A DNA stretch of 11,264 nucleotides from Goniomonas avonlea (GCA_003573635.1 QUTJ01031385.1:1-11264); one strand, 5' to 3'. Shown: positions 1-8,280, numbered from the stretch's first letter. A program made the numbers and translations. The notes: generated by a model from the sequence alone, not told the origin.

Positions 1-1031
1 CACTGAGCCTGCAACCCAGTACGACCCTTCCCCCTTGCAGTTCCCCGGCCACCCTTGTCAAAGTCACGCAGCTTCAAGAGGGCATGGACTGTGCTGCCAA
101 GTATGCCGACAGCNGCCTTGCCGGTTGGGGCGCCAATTCTCAGGGTGTGCACAATATTGTTGCGCTCCATGAGCCATGTTAGTGCCTGTACTACACGGGA
201 CTTTCCAGTGCCACCCTCCCCCAAAATAGCCATTCGAAGTTGTGGATTGGTGGGACTAGCCTTCCCAGCTACCACAGCATCACAAATCACACGCAGTGCC
301 CGTGCCTGCTCAGTGTTGAGGGTGTACTCTGCAATTGCAGCTCCTGCAAGCTCGCTTGCACTAGCACACCCAGCAAGGCTGTTGGCTGCCGTCCCAGNGG
401 CACCACCATTCTGGTCAACTCCCCCATTTCCAGCCATAGTCCAGACCTCACTGGCTGGCAATGGGAGTACNGCACCATCGACACCCTCCTGCCCCGGCAC
501 TGCCCCAAGCAGACCAGGCTGACCATTCACACCTGAAGGNGGTAGTGGCGCGGTGGCACCTGTGGTCCCATGGCTAGCGATGCTCTTTGCTTCCTTAAGC
601 CGCTTGCTCAGTGCAGCAAGCCACCCTCGAGCAGATGTGGCGCTAGAGCGCACCCCGAAGTGTATGGGTGCCCCACCCGCAGCAGCAGCATCAGATAGTG
701 ACATGCCGGCAGCACTGGGGTCCACACCGGCTGCATCCCCCTGGTTACGGTTGCCTCGGCAGAAAATTTGTCCAGACCTCCACGACCGTCTACCCGTGGG
801 GGCTCGTAGCCGCCCCCNTCAGCTTGAGCCATCTGGGCCCACAGTGCCTCATCACTGGCATCAACAGGGGGNCGACTGGGATCCAGAGCAGAATCACACC
901 CAAGGTCGTCGTCACCCCCATGGACAGGATCCGCCTCGTCTACGTCCATGTCTTCCCCATCCTTCCGGGTGCCCTTCTCGCGATGGGGTGCTGAGCGAGC
1001 TTGGTGTTCAATGCTCAGGTTCGCAAGGTAC
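1..1031 (-). CDS. PIF1-type helicase exon of the Helitron protein (3' partial, one frameshift)
   Basis: The exon begins after acceptor AAACAG with YLANLSIEHQAR, the block that follows the FKPW region in Helitron proteins. An acidic stretch (DMDVDEADPV) and a low-complexity Ala/Gly/Ser linker follow. The helicase part starts with YTLNTEQARALRVICDAVV at about 331-274. Walker A GEGGTGKS is at 221-198 and motif Ia GAPTGKAA..I.GSTVHALL at about 141-75, both typical of SF1B PIF1 helicases that unwind DNA 5' to 3'. The reading frame from 1031 stays open but does not match the helicase frame. Adding one G in the G5 run (coding strand, 741-737) joins them smoothly, so a one-base deletion or sequencing error is likely there; an unrecognised intron is the alternative. 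The rest of the helicase lies beyond the left edge. Confidence 0.8.
198..221 (-). other. Walker A (P-loop) of the PIF1 helicase
   Basis: The minus strand encodes GEGGTGKS, the nucleotide-binding loop of the SF1 helicase, preceded by LRMAIL and followed by RVVQALTWL. Lys and Ser of GKS are the expected ATP/Mg contacts in this family. Confidence 0.9.
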
Positions 1032-1377
1032 CTGTTTGAGACTGAGAGGGGGAGCAAGGAGAACAGACTGACTGGAACCCCAGACAGAGAGACTGCCTGT
1101 GGTTGTCAGTGGGGCCAGGGAGAGCAAGAGGGTGGGAGAGAGTGACAGGGTGAGACAAGTTTTGGCACGCCTGCACAGACACACAGGACACATGCACACA
1201 CACACACGTCAGAATGACACACACACACACGCATGTCAGAATGACACACACACACACAACACACACACACACACACCAATACCATACACACAGAGAGGGA
1301 TATGTTCCCTACTGACCTAGGAACAATGGGGGGACGTGTTGGCTTGAACAAGGTAAAAACCCAAAGACAGCCTGTAC
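1032..1377 (-). other. 346-nt GT-AG intron with (GT)n microsatellite
   Basis: The donor reads AACAG|GTACAGG at 1377 and the acceptor CTCAAACAG| at 1032. The upstream exon ends in phase 2 (AG) and the downstream exon supplies G, giving Arg and a smooth join AWVNR-YLANLSIEH across two conserved Helitron blocks. This is the best-supported long intron of the gene. Most of its middle is a CA-rich tract on the plus strand (1191-1277). Confidence 0.75.
1191..1277. repeat. Interrupted (CA)n microsatellite with 27-bp minisatellite
   Basis: This is a run of CA dinucleotides broken by the segment GTCAGAATGA, which occurs twice (from 1208 and from 1235, period 27). It lies wholly inside the intron between the FKPW exon and the helicase exon. 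Confidence 0.9.
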
Positions 1378-2072
1378 CTGTTCACCCAGGCGGGCCGGTC
1401 ACAAGGTGGCCACGCTGAGAGTGCTGCTGCCCAAGTCTGACCAGGGGTCACCAGGTCGTCAAGGCTGCCCCACGGTTTGAAAAACACCAGGACAAACATA
1501 GCATACCGCTCACAATCAGTGTGAGCAGGGAACTTTTCCCCTGCAAAATAGACGACCCTGCCAGCATAGGCAGCTCGCAGCCGGAGCCAGTGGCTTGCAA
1601 ACTGAGGGTGTGACTCAAGAAACCTCCCACGAAGGTTGGAACGTGTTCCTGGAGTGCCTGTAGCCAGCGGGATCTTCTCTGTCATCTCAGCAAACAAAAC
1701 CACATTCAGGTCTCGAAACTCTGGGCCTCGGAGACGGTAGTCCTCAAACATGTTAACAAGCACCAAGGAGCCCGCACTACCTGTTTCAACATTAACAGGC
1801 ACCCCCTCAGCGTCGTCCTCTGTGTCAGACTCGGACAAGTCGCTCTCTGTGTCGGACGAGTGGTTCTCTGTGTCACCTGAGTCGGGGTCCGCAATAGGGC
1901 GTAGGTCAGAGCCAGTAACTGCCCTTGCCACAGCCAGCGGGTGCTCACCAGCACGTTGCAGGGGCTTATCTAACAAGTGCTGGCGTGCAGGCCCGACAAA
2001 GCATGCAACTGGTATTGGGTGCTTTGTGTGTGAGAACACATGGTCTTTCCGGCGGAGGCTATGGATGGCACA
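1378..2072 (-). CDS. Middle exon of the Helitron protein (FKPW block)
   Basis: The exon encodes about 231 residues from CAIHSLRRKDHVF to AWVNR. It has an acidic Ser/Asp/Glu-rich insert (DSGDTENHSSDTESDLSESD) near one third of its length. Conserved blocks of Helitron proteins between Rep and helicase follow: FEDYRLRGPEFRDL, then FLESHPQFASHWLRLR, then YAMFVLVFFKPWGSLDDL at about 1505-1452, then TWAAALSAW. In known Helitron proteins the HPQ and LFKPWR.DL blocks sit just before the helicase, which matches the order here. The left join (phase 2, GTACAG donor) is convincing. The right join at 2072 (CTGCAG acceptor, phase 0) is the best splice signal, but the open frame continues to about 2117 and encodes an in-frame YTSH, also found in this family, so the exact start is uncertain. 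Confidence 0.75.
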
Positions 2073-2148
2073 CTGCAGGTGCGACGTGTAAGTTCTCACC
2101 AGCAAGGCACTTGACATTATGTTGGGGCAAAGTTTGAAAACAACTTAC
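2073..2148 (-). other. Probable 76-nt intron between the Rep exon and the middle exon
   Basis: The donor is ATG|GTAAGT at 2148 and the acceptor ACCTGCAG| at 2073; both are canonical and both sides are phase 0. Without a break here the Rep frame reaches a TAG at about 2059. An alternative is removal of 34 nt between two AAGT copies, which would give VSGPM-VSALLVRTYTSH, a good match to the family pattern, but has no GT-AG boundaries. Confidence 0.5.
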
Positions 2149-5100
2149 CATGGGTCCGGAGACCTCTACAGCACCAGTGATGGAATTGATGCACTTGTTG
2201 ACCAGCAGCCTGCTCCGCCGCATCGCATCATACCGCTCTCCAACCTTTTCCTCTTGGGCTTCCAGTCGACCTAGGGCAGCCTGCATGAGGGTATAGATAT
2301 TGGCGCATGAGACCTCAGCCTTGGTCATATAGTCAGTTTTTGAGATGTAGTGCGCCTTTTTTCTGGAGTCAGTTGGGTCCGACATGATCTCAGCACATGT
2401 GTTGCACCGGACTGCTGCAACGAGGGCTGGACAGTGGGTCACCACCATTGGGTTGTTCCGAGTGGGAAAGAGCTCCACTGCTTTCTGTGCAGGATCCACT
2501 GCCTCCGAGTCTGTGCCTGCGGGCTCCGTGTCAGTTGTCTTGCCATGTTATACTGCAGCCACCGCACCTCCATGGCCGGCTGCCTCGGGATCCAAGTCAG
2601 CCTGTGTCCCCACCACCGCCGTGTTCAGTGCAGCCTGAACCCCCTCTACAAGCCTGGCACGTGCTTTCAGCGCGGCCTGTTTTATGGTGTCCACAAGCCG
2701 AACTGTTGCATGCCGCGCACCCACACGGCCAGTGCAAGTCTCTGAGTCAGCCGGAGCAGCCTTCATCTCAGCCCACCGTGGATAGTGGAACCGACAGCTC
2801 TTGTGGCCGTACTTCCAGCAACAGTCATTACATTTATGGTGGTGTGTGTTCAGCAGGAGGGTGGCAAGGTCGGCATCCCTGAGTGCCTTGTATGCAGTAA
2901 TGTCTTCTAAAGTTCCGGCTGGTGTGCGGTAGGCACATATGTTGTCCTCCAGACTGTCTTGATGGCGGGGATGGCCAACAGGGGCATCTGGGGGCTGGCA
3001 CGAACTGAGGGTGGAGTCAATAAATGCTGTAATTGCTGCAGTTGCGCTCCCTGCCTGGTCACCCAAGAGCCACAACTTGATCTGGGCCATGTCAAGCTCA
3101 CCTACATGCAGTGCAATGTGTGCATGCAGCGTCCCCCGGCACTGGGACTCATATGTACCATCGTAGGCCAAGCAGTGCCCCAACAGGCCCTGCCCACGGT
3201 CGTCTGGGCAAATCAAGGACTTCAGCACAGCCTGTATCGTCTTGTCAAACCACTCAGCCGCAGCCACCGGGTCACGAGCCACCAGTCGGATACGCTCTGC
3301 CTTGTTCATCAGATTCAACGGCAGTTCCAGTGCGTCTGGGTCATCCGGAGTTCGCCCCGCGGACATTGTCAGGCGAGGACAGTGCAGGTCCGCAAGGTTA
3401 ATAGTTAAAAATAAGTTTGCGGGTCCAAATGTCATATCAGTCCCGCGGAATCCGCTGCGAAGCGCCTTTCTGTGCTGGGGTGACATAGAGCACCGAGCAG
3501 CAGTGGCCTCCATGTGGCGCCGCAATGCGGCTACTTTCTTATCAGGAGGGGGTGGGGGGGGGGCACTGGACCCCTCGGGTCGGGGGGCAAGTGAGGCAAC
3601 TAGGGACAACAGTGTCGCCGATGTCACAGAGCCGATCTGCTCAAAACCAGGGAGACGACTGCGCAGCGCCACCGAGGACGCCACCTCTCGCCGGTTAATG
3701 ATATCCTGGATAATGAACATGAACGTAGGGTGTTGGGCAAAGGCACGGTCATGCCGGAGCAGAGTGTGGGCAAACCAAGTCTGTAGCGTGGTCTTCTTGA
3801 CCTTGGGCCCCTCGTCCTCATCACAGCCATCTGGACCTCCACAGCCAGTCGGTAGTAGGCTTGGGAACATGCAGCAGACCAGGCCGGGGGTGGTGTACTC
3901 GTTAGACGGCTTGGTGCCAGCAAGGACAGCCAGCACCCCACGAGTGCCACTCTTTGGCGGTGGAGCCTCAGGTGGCGGACCTGACCCTGTCGCCGCGAAC
4001 TGCTTCTGCCATTGCTGCTTCTGGAGCTCTGCAGCAGCTGCTGATGTCCGGCTTCGCTCAGTCACTGTGGTGCCCAACACGTCAAGGACCCCACTTGCAG
4101 CCATAACCTGTACATCACACTGGGCACCACCACCCCCGAGAAGAGAGTCAAGGTGCGGGTTTTCCAGCGTCTCAGTATAGCTGGCCTTTGCGTCCATATC
4201 CATGCGCTGTGCGGCACTCTCCTCTTCGGCAGGGACAAATGTAATACTATCTAAAATCCCCTGTGGAATGTCATCATCCAGCTGGCTCCATGCATTCAGG
4301 GTTTCCGCGTTAAGGTTTGGCACAGGTCCACCCCAGATGACATTGTTGCCCTGTTTGAGCCGCCACTCGATGTGGTGACGTACAAGCTTCCCACGGATGC
4401 TACACACCCTAGACTTGCGGATTGCACTAAGCAACTCCGCTCTCGACGGGTAGTCGGTGGTGAGCACTACCTTGACAATGTCAGCCATGTCAGGAGGTCC
4501 AAGAGGCCAGTTCTCAAGCACGTCAACTAGCCGATCTGTGTTTTGGGGGCAGGCGAGTGTGTGGCCTACCAGGGCACTCTGCCTGCTATCTGGACCAGCA
4601 ACAGCCCGCAACCGGATAACCCAGTAGCGCGGTCGGATTCGGGCCACCACCAGCTCTTCCAGTGGACGAAGTGGAGGGAGCCCCTCACCAGTCTCTACAT
4701 TTGTGACGACGATTCCCCGAGGTATGGGAAACCGTCGAAGGCTCATCTCTGGCAGCCTCCCAGCCTGCAGGCTCATCATGCAGGCAGGACAAACCTGGAC
4801 CCGATCGGCTAGAATATCTACACCACTGATCTCCAGCCGGTAGAGCCGCCCGTCTGCTCCGAGCACAGTGGTCCCAATGTTGGATGTGCGGTCCTGCTCA
4901 CTTTTCTGGGGGGCTTCAAGCAGCCCCACGTTTGGGATCAAATGGAGGGCCACCTGTGCAGCACCCGTTGCACGGAGAGAATGCCCAATGGCACAGACAG
5001 CACAGCAGGCACTCCGGTCAAACTTTTCAGAGGACACCTGATCAAGATAGATGTTGGTGAGCTCCACTTGCCGTTCCAGTGACACCTTCACGGGAAGGGC

Positions 5101-5229
5101 ACGTTCACCCGTGGTTTCGTTGACTAAACTGGGGGGCAGTGGGTGCGCCCCCTCCCGTACCATCTCCCCTAGGCGTCGGTGCTCCTTCCCAGCTTGCACA
5201 CCTTCAAGTTTCTCTGCCGCTCTTTGTTC
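2149..5229 (-). CDS. Helitron Rep (HUH endonuclease) exon with DUF6570-like region; in-frame stop
   Basis: One frame of 1027 codons from a phase-0 acceptor (TTACAAAG|GAACAAAG) to the GTAAGT donor, interrupted only by TAA at 2550-2548. The N-terminal part has CxxC-type zinc motifs: CCAVC, then CPAC (4791-4780) followed by LPEMSLRRFPIPRG and LEELVVAR, the DUF6570 pattern. The Rep domain follows: LFLTINLADLHCPRL, then LHAHIALHV with HAH at 3126-3118 (the metal-binding HUH motif), then HHHKCNDCC and CRFHYPRW (2796-2773). After the stop, YISKTDYMTK (2349-2320) carries the two candidate catalytic Tyr. Rep cleaves and joins single-stranded DNA in rolling-circle transposition. Extension of the open frame to 5352 reads microsatellite and intron sequence and is not coding. 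Conservation on both sides of the stop suggests a recent nonsense change or error. Confidence 0.85.
2548..2550 (-). other. In-frame TAA inside the Rep coding frame
   Basis: The frame is open for 893 codons before it and 133 codons after it, with Rep motifs on both sides (HAH before, the Tyr motif after). A single C-to-T change from CAA would create it. No GT-AG intron that would skip the stop is obvious. Confidence 0.8.
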
Positions 5230-5439
5230 CTTTGTANCTTTTGTCAGACAAGGAAAGCATGGATTGTGAAGCAACACAAACATGCTACACACAGTAATTG
5301 CACCTGTTTGCGCAGTTGTGTGCATGCACAATTTTGTGACACACACACACACACACNGNTATCNTGGATACCNGTGAAGGTGATCTTGGGNGTGCCAGGG
5401 TGCAACACAGTGACCAAGGATGGAGAACCAAATTCACAC

Positions 5440-5508
5440 CTTTCGGGACTTGGTATTCTNCGTGCGGAGAGCCTGGGNTCGCTCTGGTGACAGGCTGTGA
5501 CGCTGAGC
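5440..5508 (-). CDS. Basic-repeat exon A (23 codons, phase 0)
   Basis: The acceptor is CCCTGACAG| at 5509 and the donor AAG|GTGTGA at 5439. It encodes one Ala/Gln/Arg repeat unit starting AQRHSLSPE and ending NTKSRK. It contains N bases and is nearly identical to exon B because of the 340-bp duplication. It is the last repeat exon before the Rep exon. Confidence 0.6.
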
Positions 5509-5771
5509 CTGTCAGGGGAGTGAATTGGTGTGCTACTGCCCAGCTGTGTGTGCGTGCCGCTCTTTGTTCCTTTGTAACTTTTGTCAGACAGGGAAAGCAT
5601 GGATTGTGAAGCAACACAAACATGCTACACACTGTAATTGCACCTGTTTGCGCAGTTGTGTGCATGCAATTTTGTGACACACGCACACTGATATCATGGA
5701 TACCCGTGAAGGTGATCTTGGGTGTGCCAGGGTGCAACACAGTGACCAAGGATGGAGAACCAAATTCACAC

Positions 5772-5840
5772 CTTTCGGGACTTGGTATTCTNCGTGCGGA
5801 GAGCCTGGGATCGCTCTGGTGACAGGCTGTGACGCTGAGC
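5772..5840 (-). CDS. Basic-repeat exon B (23 codons, phase 0)
   Basis: The acceptor is CCCTGACAG| at 5841 and the donor AAG|GTGTGA at 5771. It encodes AQRHSLSPERSQALR..KNTKSRK. The intron after it (5771-5509) contains a leftover copy of the Rep exon start, created by the duplication. Confidence 0.6.
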
Positions 5841-6033
5841 CTGTCAGGGGAGTGAATTGGTGTGCTACTGCCCAGCTGTGTGTGCGTGTTACATTGTGTG
5901 TGGTGGGCAATGACACCCACACAAACGCACGCACACACACGCACACACATTGATATCATCATGGATACCCGTGAAGGTGGCCATGTGTGTGCCAGGGTGC
6001 ACAGGGATCAAGGTTGTGTAAGCAAACTCATAC

Positions 6034-6102
6034 CTGTCGGGACTCTGTGTTCTTCGTGCAGAGAGCCTGGGCTTCCTCTGGAGACAGTCTGGAACGCTGA
6101 GC
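6034..6102 (-). CDS. Basic-repeat exon C (23 codons, phase 0)
   Basis: The acceptor is CAGTGACAG| at 6103 and the donor CAG|GTATGAG at 6033. It encodes AQRSRLSPEEAQALC ending in NTESRQ. It has diverged from exons A and B, but the length is exactly 69 nt with the same boundaries, which suggests the open frame was maintained. Confidence 0.6.
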
Positions 6103-6177
6103 CTGTCACTGAAGTGAACCAGTAGGCTAATGTCGGGCTGTGTGCACAATTTTGTGACAGTGGTTGATGACCAAGAA

Positions 6178-6262
6178 TGCGCACACACCCACACCCACAC
6201 ACACACACACACCACACACACCAAAACACGTACAGGCACACAGGCACACCAATTCACACACA
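6178..6262. repeat. (CA)n-rich intron tract
   Basis: This is an interrupted CA/ACACC microsatellite between repeat exons D and C. A smaller related tract lies at 5920-5950, between exons C and B. Confidence 0.85.
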
Positions 6263-6342
6263 CATATGCGATCAGCTGACCCGTGAAAGCGACCTTGTGT
6301 ATGGTGCTCACAGTAACCGAGGATGTGTAACCAAATGCGCAC

Positions 6343-6411
6343 CTTTCGGGACTCGGTATTCTTTGTGCGGATTGCCTTGGCTTGCTCTGGTGGCAGTCTG
6401 AGACGCTGAGC
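6343..6411 (-). CDS. Basic-repeat exon D (23 codons, phase 0)
   Basis: The acceptor is CAGTGACAG| at 6412 and the donor AAG|GTGCGC at 6342. It encodes AQRLRLPPEQAKAIR ending in NTESRK. The intron after it (6342-6103) contains a CA-rich tract. Confidence 0.6.
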
Positions 6412-6516
6412 CTGTCACTGAAGTGAACCAGTGTGCTGCATCGTGAACTAAGTGCCCAGTGCACAATTTTGTGACAGTGTGGGATAACTGTGACCAAGTG
6501 TCACCGTGGTGCGTAC

Positions 6517-6597
6517 CTGCTGGGCTTCATTCGTCTTAGTGCGGCGAGCCTGAGCACTATCTGGTGACTCCTCGGCTTGTTTTCTGCGACGCCGGGC
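6517..6597 (-). CDS. Basic-repeat exon E (27 codons, phase 0)
   Basis: The acceptor is ACAAACAG| at 6598 and the donor CAGCAG|GTACGC at 6516. It encodes ARRRRKQAEESPDSAQARR ending NEAQQ, the copy closest to the ARRR..E.P...ARR repeats that precede DUF6570/Rep in other Helitron proteins. It is four codons longer than exons A to D. The intron before it is 95 nt (6692-6598). Confidence 0.65.
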
Positions 6598-6692
6598 CTG
6601 TTTGTGCAGTCAACCGACACAACCGTGCACGTTGCTTCTCCTGCTGCGAAAAGAATTCCCAATGGCATGTAACCAGTCACAGTGGTGTGTAC

Positions 6693-8027
6693 CTGTTGGG
6701 CTTCTCTTTTCGCACGGCGAGCCTCAGCTGCTGCTGCCTCAGGTCCACTGCGCGCCTGAGCTGCCGCTGCTTCCTCAGATGCACGGCGAGCCTCAGCTGC
6801 TGCAGCCACAGATGCAGGGATCTCTGACGGTGAGTATCGAATCCTTTGAATCTTTATCCGCTTCTCCTGGGCAGGGGGTGGCGTGGGGGGCGTTGGTGTG
6901 GCTTTGGTGCTGCTGTCCGTGGTGACGGTGGTGGTGTCACCATCCCCAGTGGCGCAAAGGAGTTGGCTGATTGAAATGCCCTGCCAGCCGTGGCTGGACT
7001 TTGCCTGGCCAGTGGGCGGCGAGGAGATGTCCTGGTGATCCAGGTGGTGTTGTCCCTGTCCACTGTTTGTTTCTGTGGGGTAGGCTGCTGGTTGGGCCGT
7101 TTTGACGGAGGGGGTGGCGGTGACACCTCTGCTGGACTTGACAATGCCAGGGACCCTCGTGATGGCGAGACGAAGGAGCCTTTTGCAGTGGCTTGGACAT
7201 GTTTCCGGATTGCCTTCGACCTGGTGGTGCGAGAGGTTCTGCCTGCTGCACACCAAAGGAGTCGCCATGCTGATACCCAGCTTGAATAACCAGCAAACCA
7301 GAGCACCAACCATCGAACAGCATTGTGGCGAGGTCCTGGCGGTATCTCCTGATGTGATCTTGCCCCAGATCCAAGGCCCCCCTTTCGACTCTGACAGGCT
7401 GTCCCACTGCTCGGCACAGCAAGACCATCTCTGCAAACCAGAGAATCCAAGGCCCACAGTTATAGTCATCAGACTGGAGGGTCAGTGGCTGGTGGACGAA
7501 CTCCCAGGGTTTGGGATTGTCCAGGGTACGGATGTACTTCACTCCAACCGGGACAGGCAGCTGAAGGTTGTCAATAACGCATTCCACAAGCCCGTCAAGG
7601 ATTCGCCCCCCAAACCCCTCAAAATATGACACCGTGCGGCGCAGTCCGTCAAAATACAATATGTACCAGTGACATTAATTTCAATAAATTTCATTTTCCT
7701 CAATATGTACCAGTGACAGTTGTGACAGAACGGCACGAGTGCATCTGCACCCACCAGAATATCAGCCCAGAAGCCCGGGCGAGTTTGCAGCAGAAGCTCA
7801 TATGTGCGTGGGTGCTGGATCACTAATGTGTCTGTGGCTCTTTGGCCGTGCAGACGCACTAATTCGTGGAGCATTGCGTCGATGTGGGTGCAGCTGAGCC
7901 ACTCATCCTCGCCGACCTTGAGATCATCTGGGAACAGCTGTGGCGGGAAGTGCACTGCCACATCTTCCAGCACCCCACTCTTGGATACAGCTTCCTCTTC
8001 AGGCCCTGCCTGTGCAGCAAACTCTTC
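6693..8027 (-). CDS. Ulp1/C48 cysteine protease domain, Pro-rich linker and first basic repeats (disrupted)
   Basis: From acceptor CAACAG| at 8028 the frame reads EEFAAQAGPEEEAVS, then a protease fold: DEWLSCTHIDAMLHEL, then PFCHNCHWYIL with His at 7715-7713, YFDGLRR with Asp at 7650-7648, and LQSDDYNCGPWILWF with Gln at 7476-7474 and Cys at 7458-7456. His-Asp-Gln-Cys in this order, with Q-x5-CG, is the catalytic set of Ulp1/SENP (C48) peptidases, which cut SUMO-like conjugates. A linker follows (SKAIRKHVQATAKG, then PPPPPSKRPNQQP), then KIQRIRYSPSEIPASV and Ala/Arg-rich repeats (EARRASEE, EARRAKREAQQ) ending at donor CAACAG|GTACAC. Continuity is broken by a 44-bp duplication between His and Asp, and by frame changes near 7230-7260 and 6930-7010, where errors, decay or introns cannot be told apart. 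A separate protease gene cannot be excluded. Confidence 0.75.
6712..6802. repeat. Direct repeat of 22 bp, period 69, inside the coding exon
   Basis: GCACGGCGAGCCTCAGCTGC and the next two bases occur at 6712-6733 and 6781-6802. The period of 69 nt equals the length of the separate small repeat exons downstream, so these are fused copies of the same 23-residue unit. Confidence 0.85.
7657..7718. repeat. 18-bp direct repeat, period 44, inside the protease domain
   Basis: The plus-strand sequence CAATATGTACCAGTGACA is present at 7657-7674 and 7701-7718. On the minus strand both copies can encode CHWYIL, but in different frames, each open on its own side. The 44-nt period is not a multiple of three, so it breaks the frame. 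Confidence 0.9.
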
Positions 8028-8201
8028 CTGTTGCTTGTGTGTGTGTGTGTGGTATGTGCACCATGTGTGGATGGTGAGAGTGAAAACTGTGAGAGGGGAA
8101 ACTGTGAGTGTGAAACCCGTGCATGGTGCAGCTAGCCCATGTTGTGGGTGTGCTATACATGCACACATGCACGCATGCCCACATGCACACACACACACCG
8201 T

Positions 8202-8202
<1 letters not shown>

Positions 8203-8278
<76 letters not shown>
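8203..8278. repeat. Pure (AC)38 microsatellite
   Basis: This is 76 nt of uninterrupted AC on the plus strand. On the minus strand it is (GT)38 and begins exactly at the splice donor of the small exon ending at 8279. Confidence 0.95.

Positions 8279-8280
<2 letters not shown>

Larger units (their letters stand above)
5217..5888. repeat. Recent tandem duplication, 340 + 332 bp
   Basis: Unit 1 (5217-5556) and unit 2 (5557-5888) are nearly identical; they differ by a few bases and by the length of a CA tract and neighbouring indels. Each carries one 69-nt basic-repeat exon, its flanking introns, and the first nucleotides of the Rep exon. The junction GCGTG|CCGC shows a 2-bp TG overlap between the two ends. 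Most N bases of the window fall in these units, as expected if reads from both copies were merged. Confidence 0.95.

Noticed and set aside
55-522. Plus-strand open frame of 155 codons
   Set aside because: It is the antisense of the PIF1 helicase; its FPVPPSPKIAI is the reverse reading of the Walker A region.
3242-4180. 312-codon open frame on the plus strand
   Set aside because: It is antisense to the Rep exon, whose motifs are clear; the plus-strand protein is Ser/Pro/Arg-rich and matches nothing I know.
5230-5352. N-terminal extension MCVCVTKLC... of the Rep frame
   Set aside because: It reads through a CA/GT microsatellite and repeated intron sequence; a phase-0 acceptor at 5230 gives a better start.
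5217-6480. Repeated units with spacers, considered as a CRISPR array
   Set aside because: Units are 260-340 bp, diverged, exon-containing and eukaryotic; there are no short identical repeats with unique spacers and no cas genes.
8028-8276. Cys/Val-rich start of the protease frame
   Set aside because: MCVCVCV is a translation of (GT)n intron sequence; the conserved part begins at 8027 after an AACAG acceptor.
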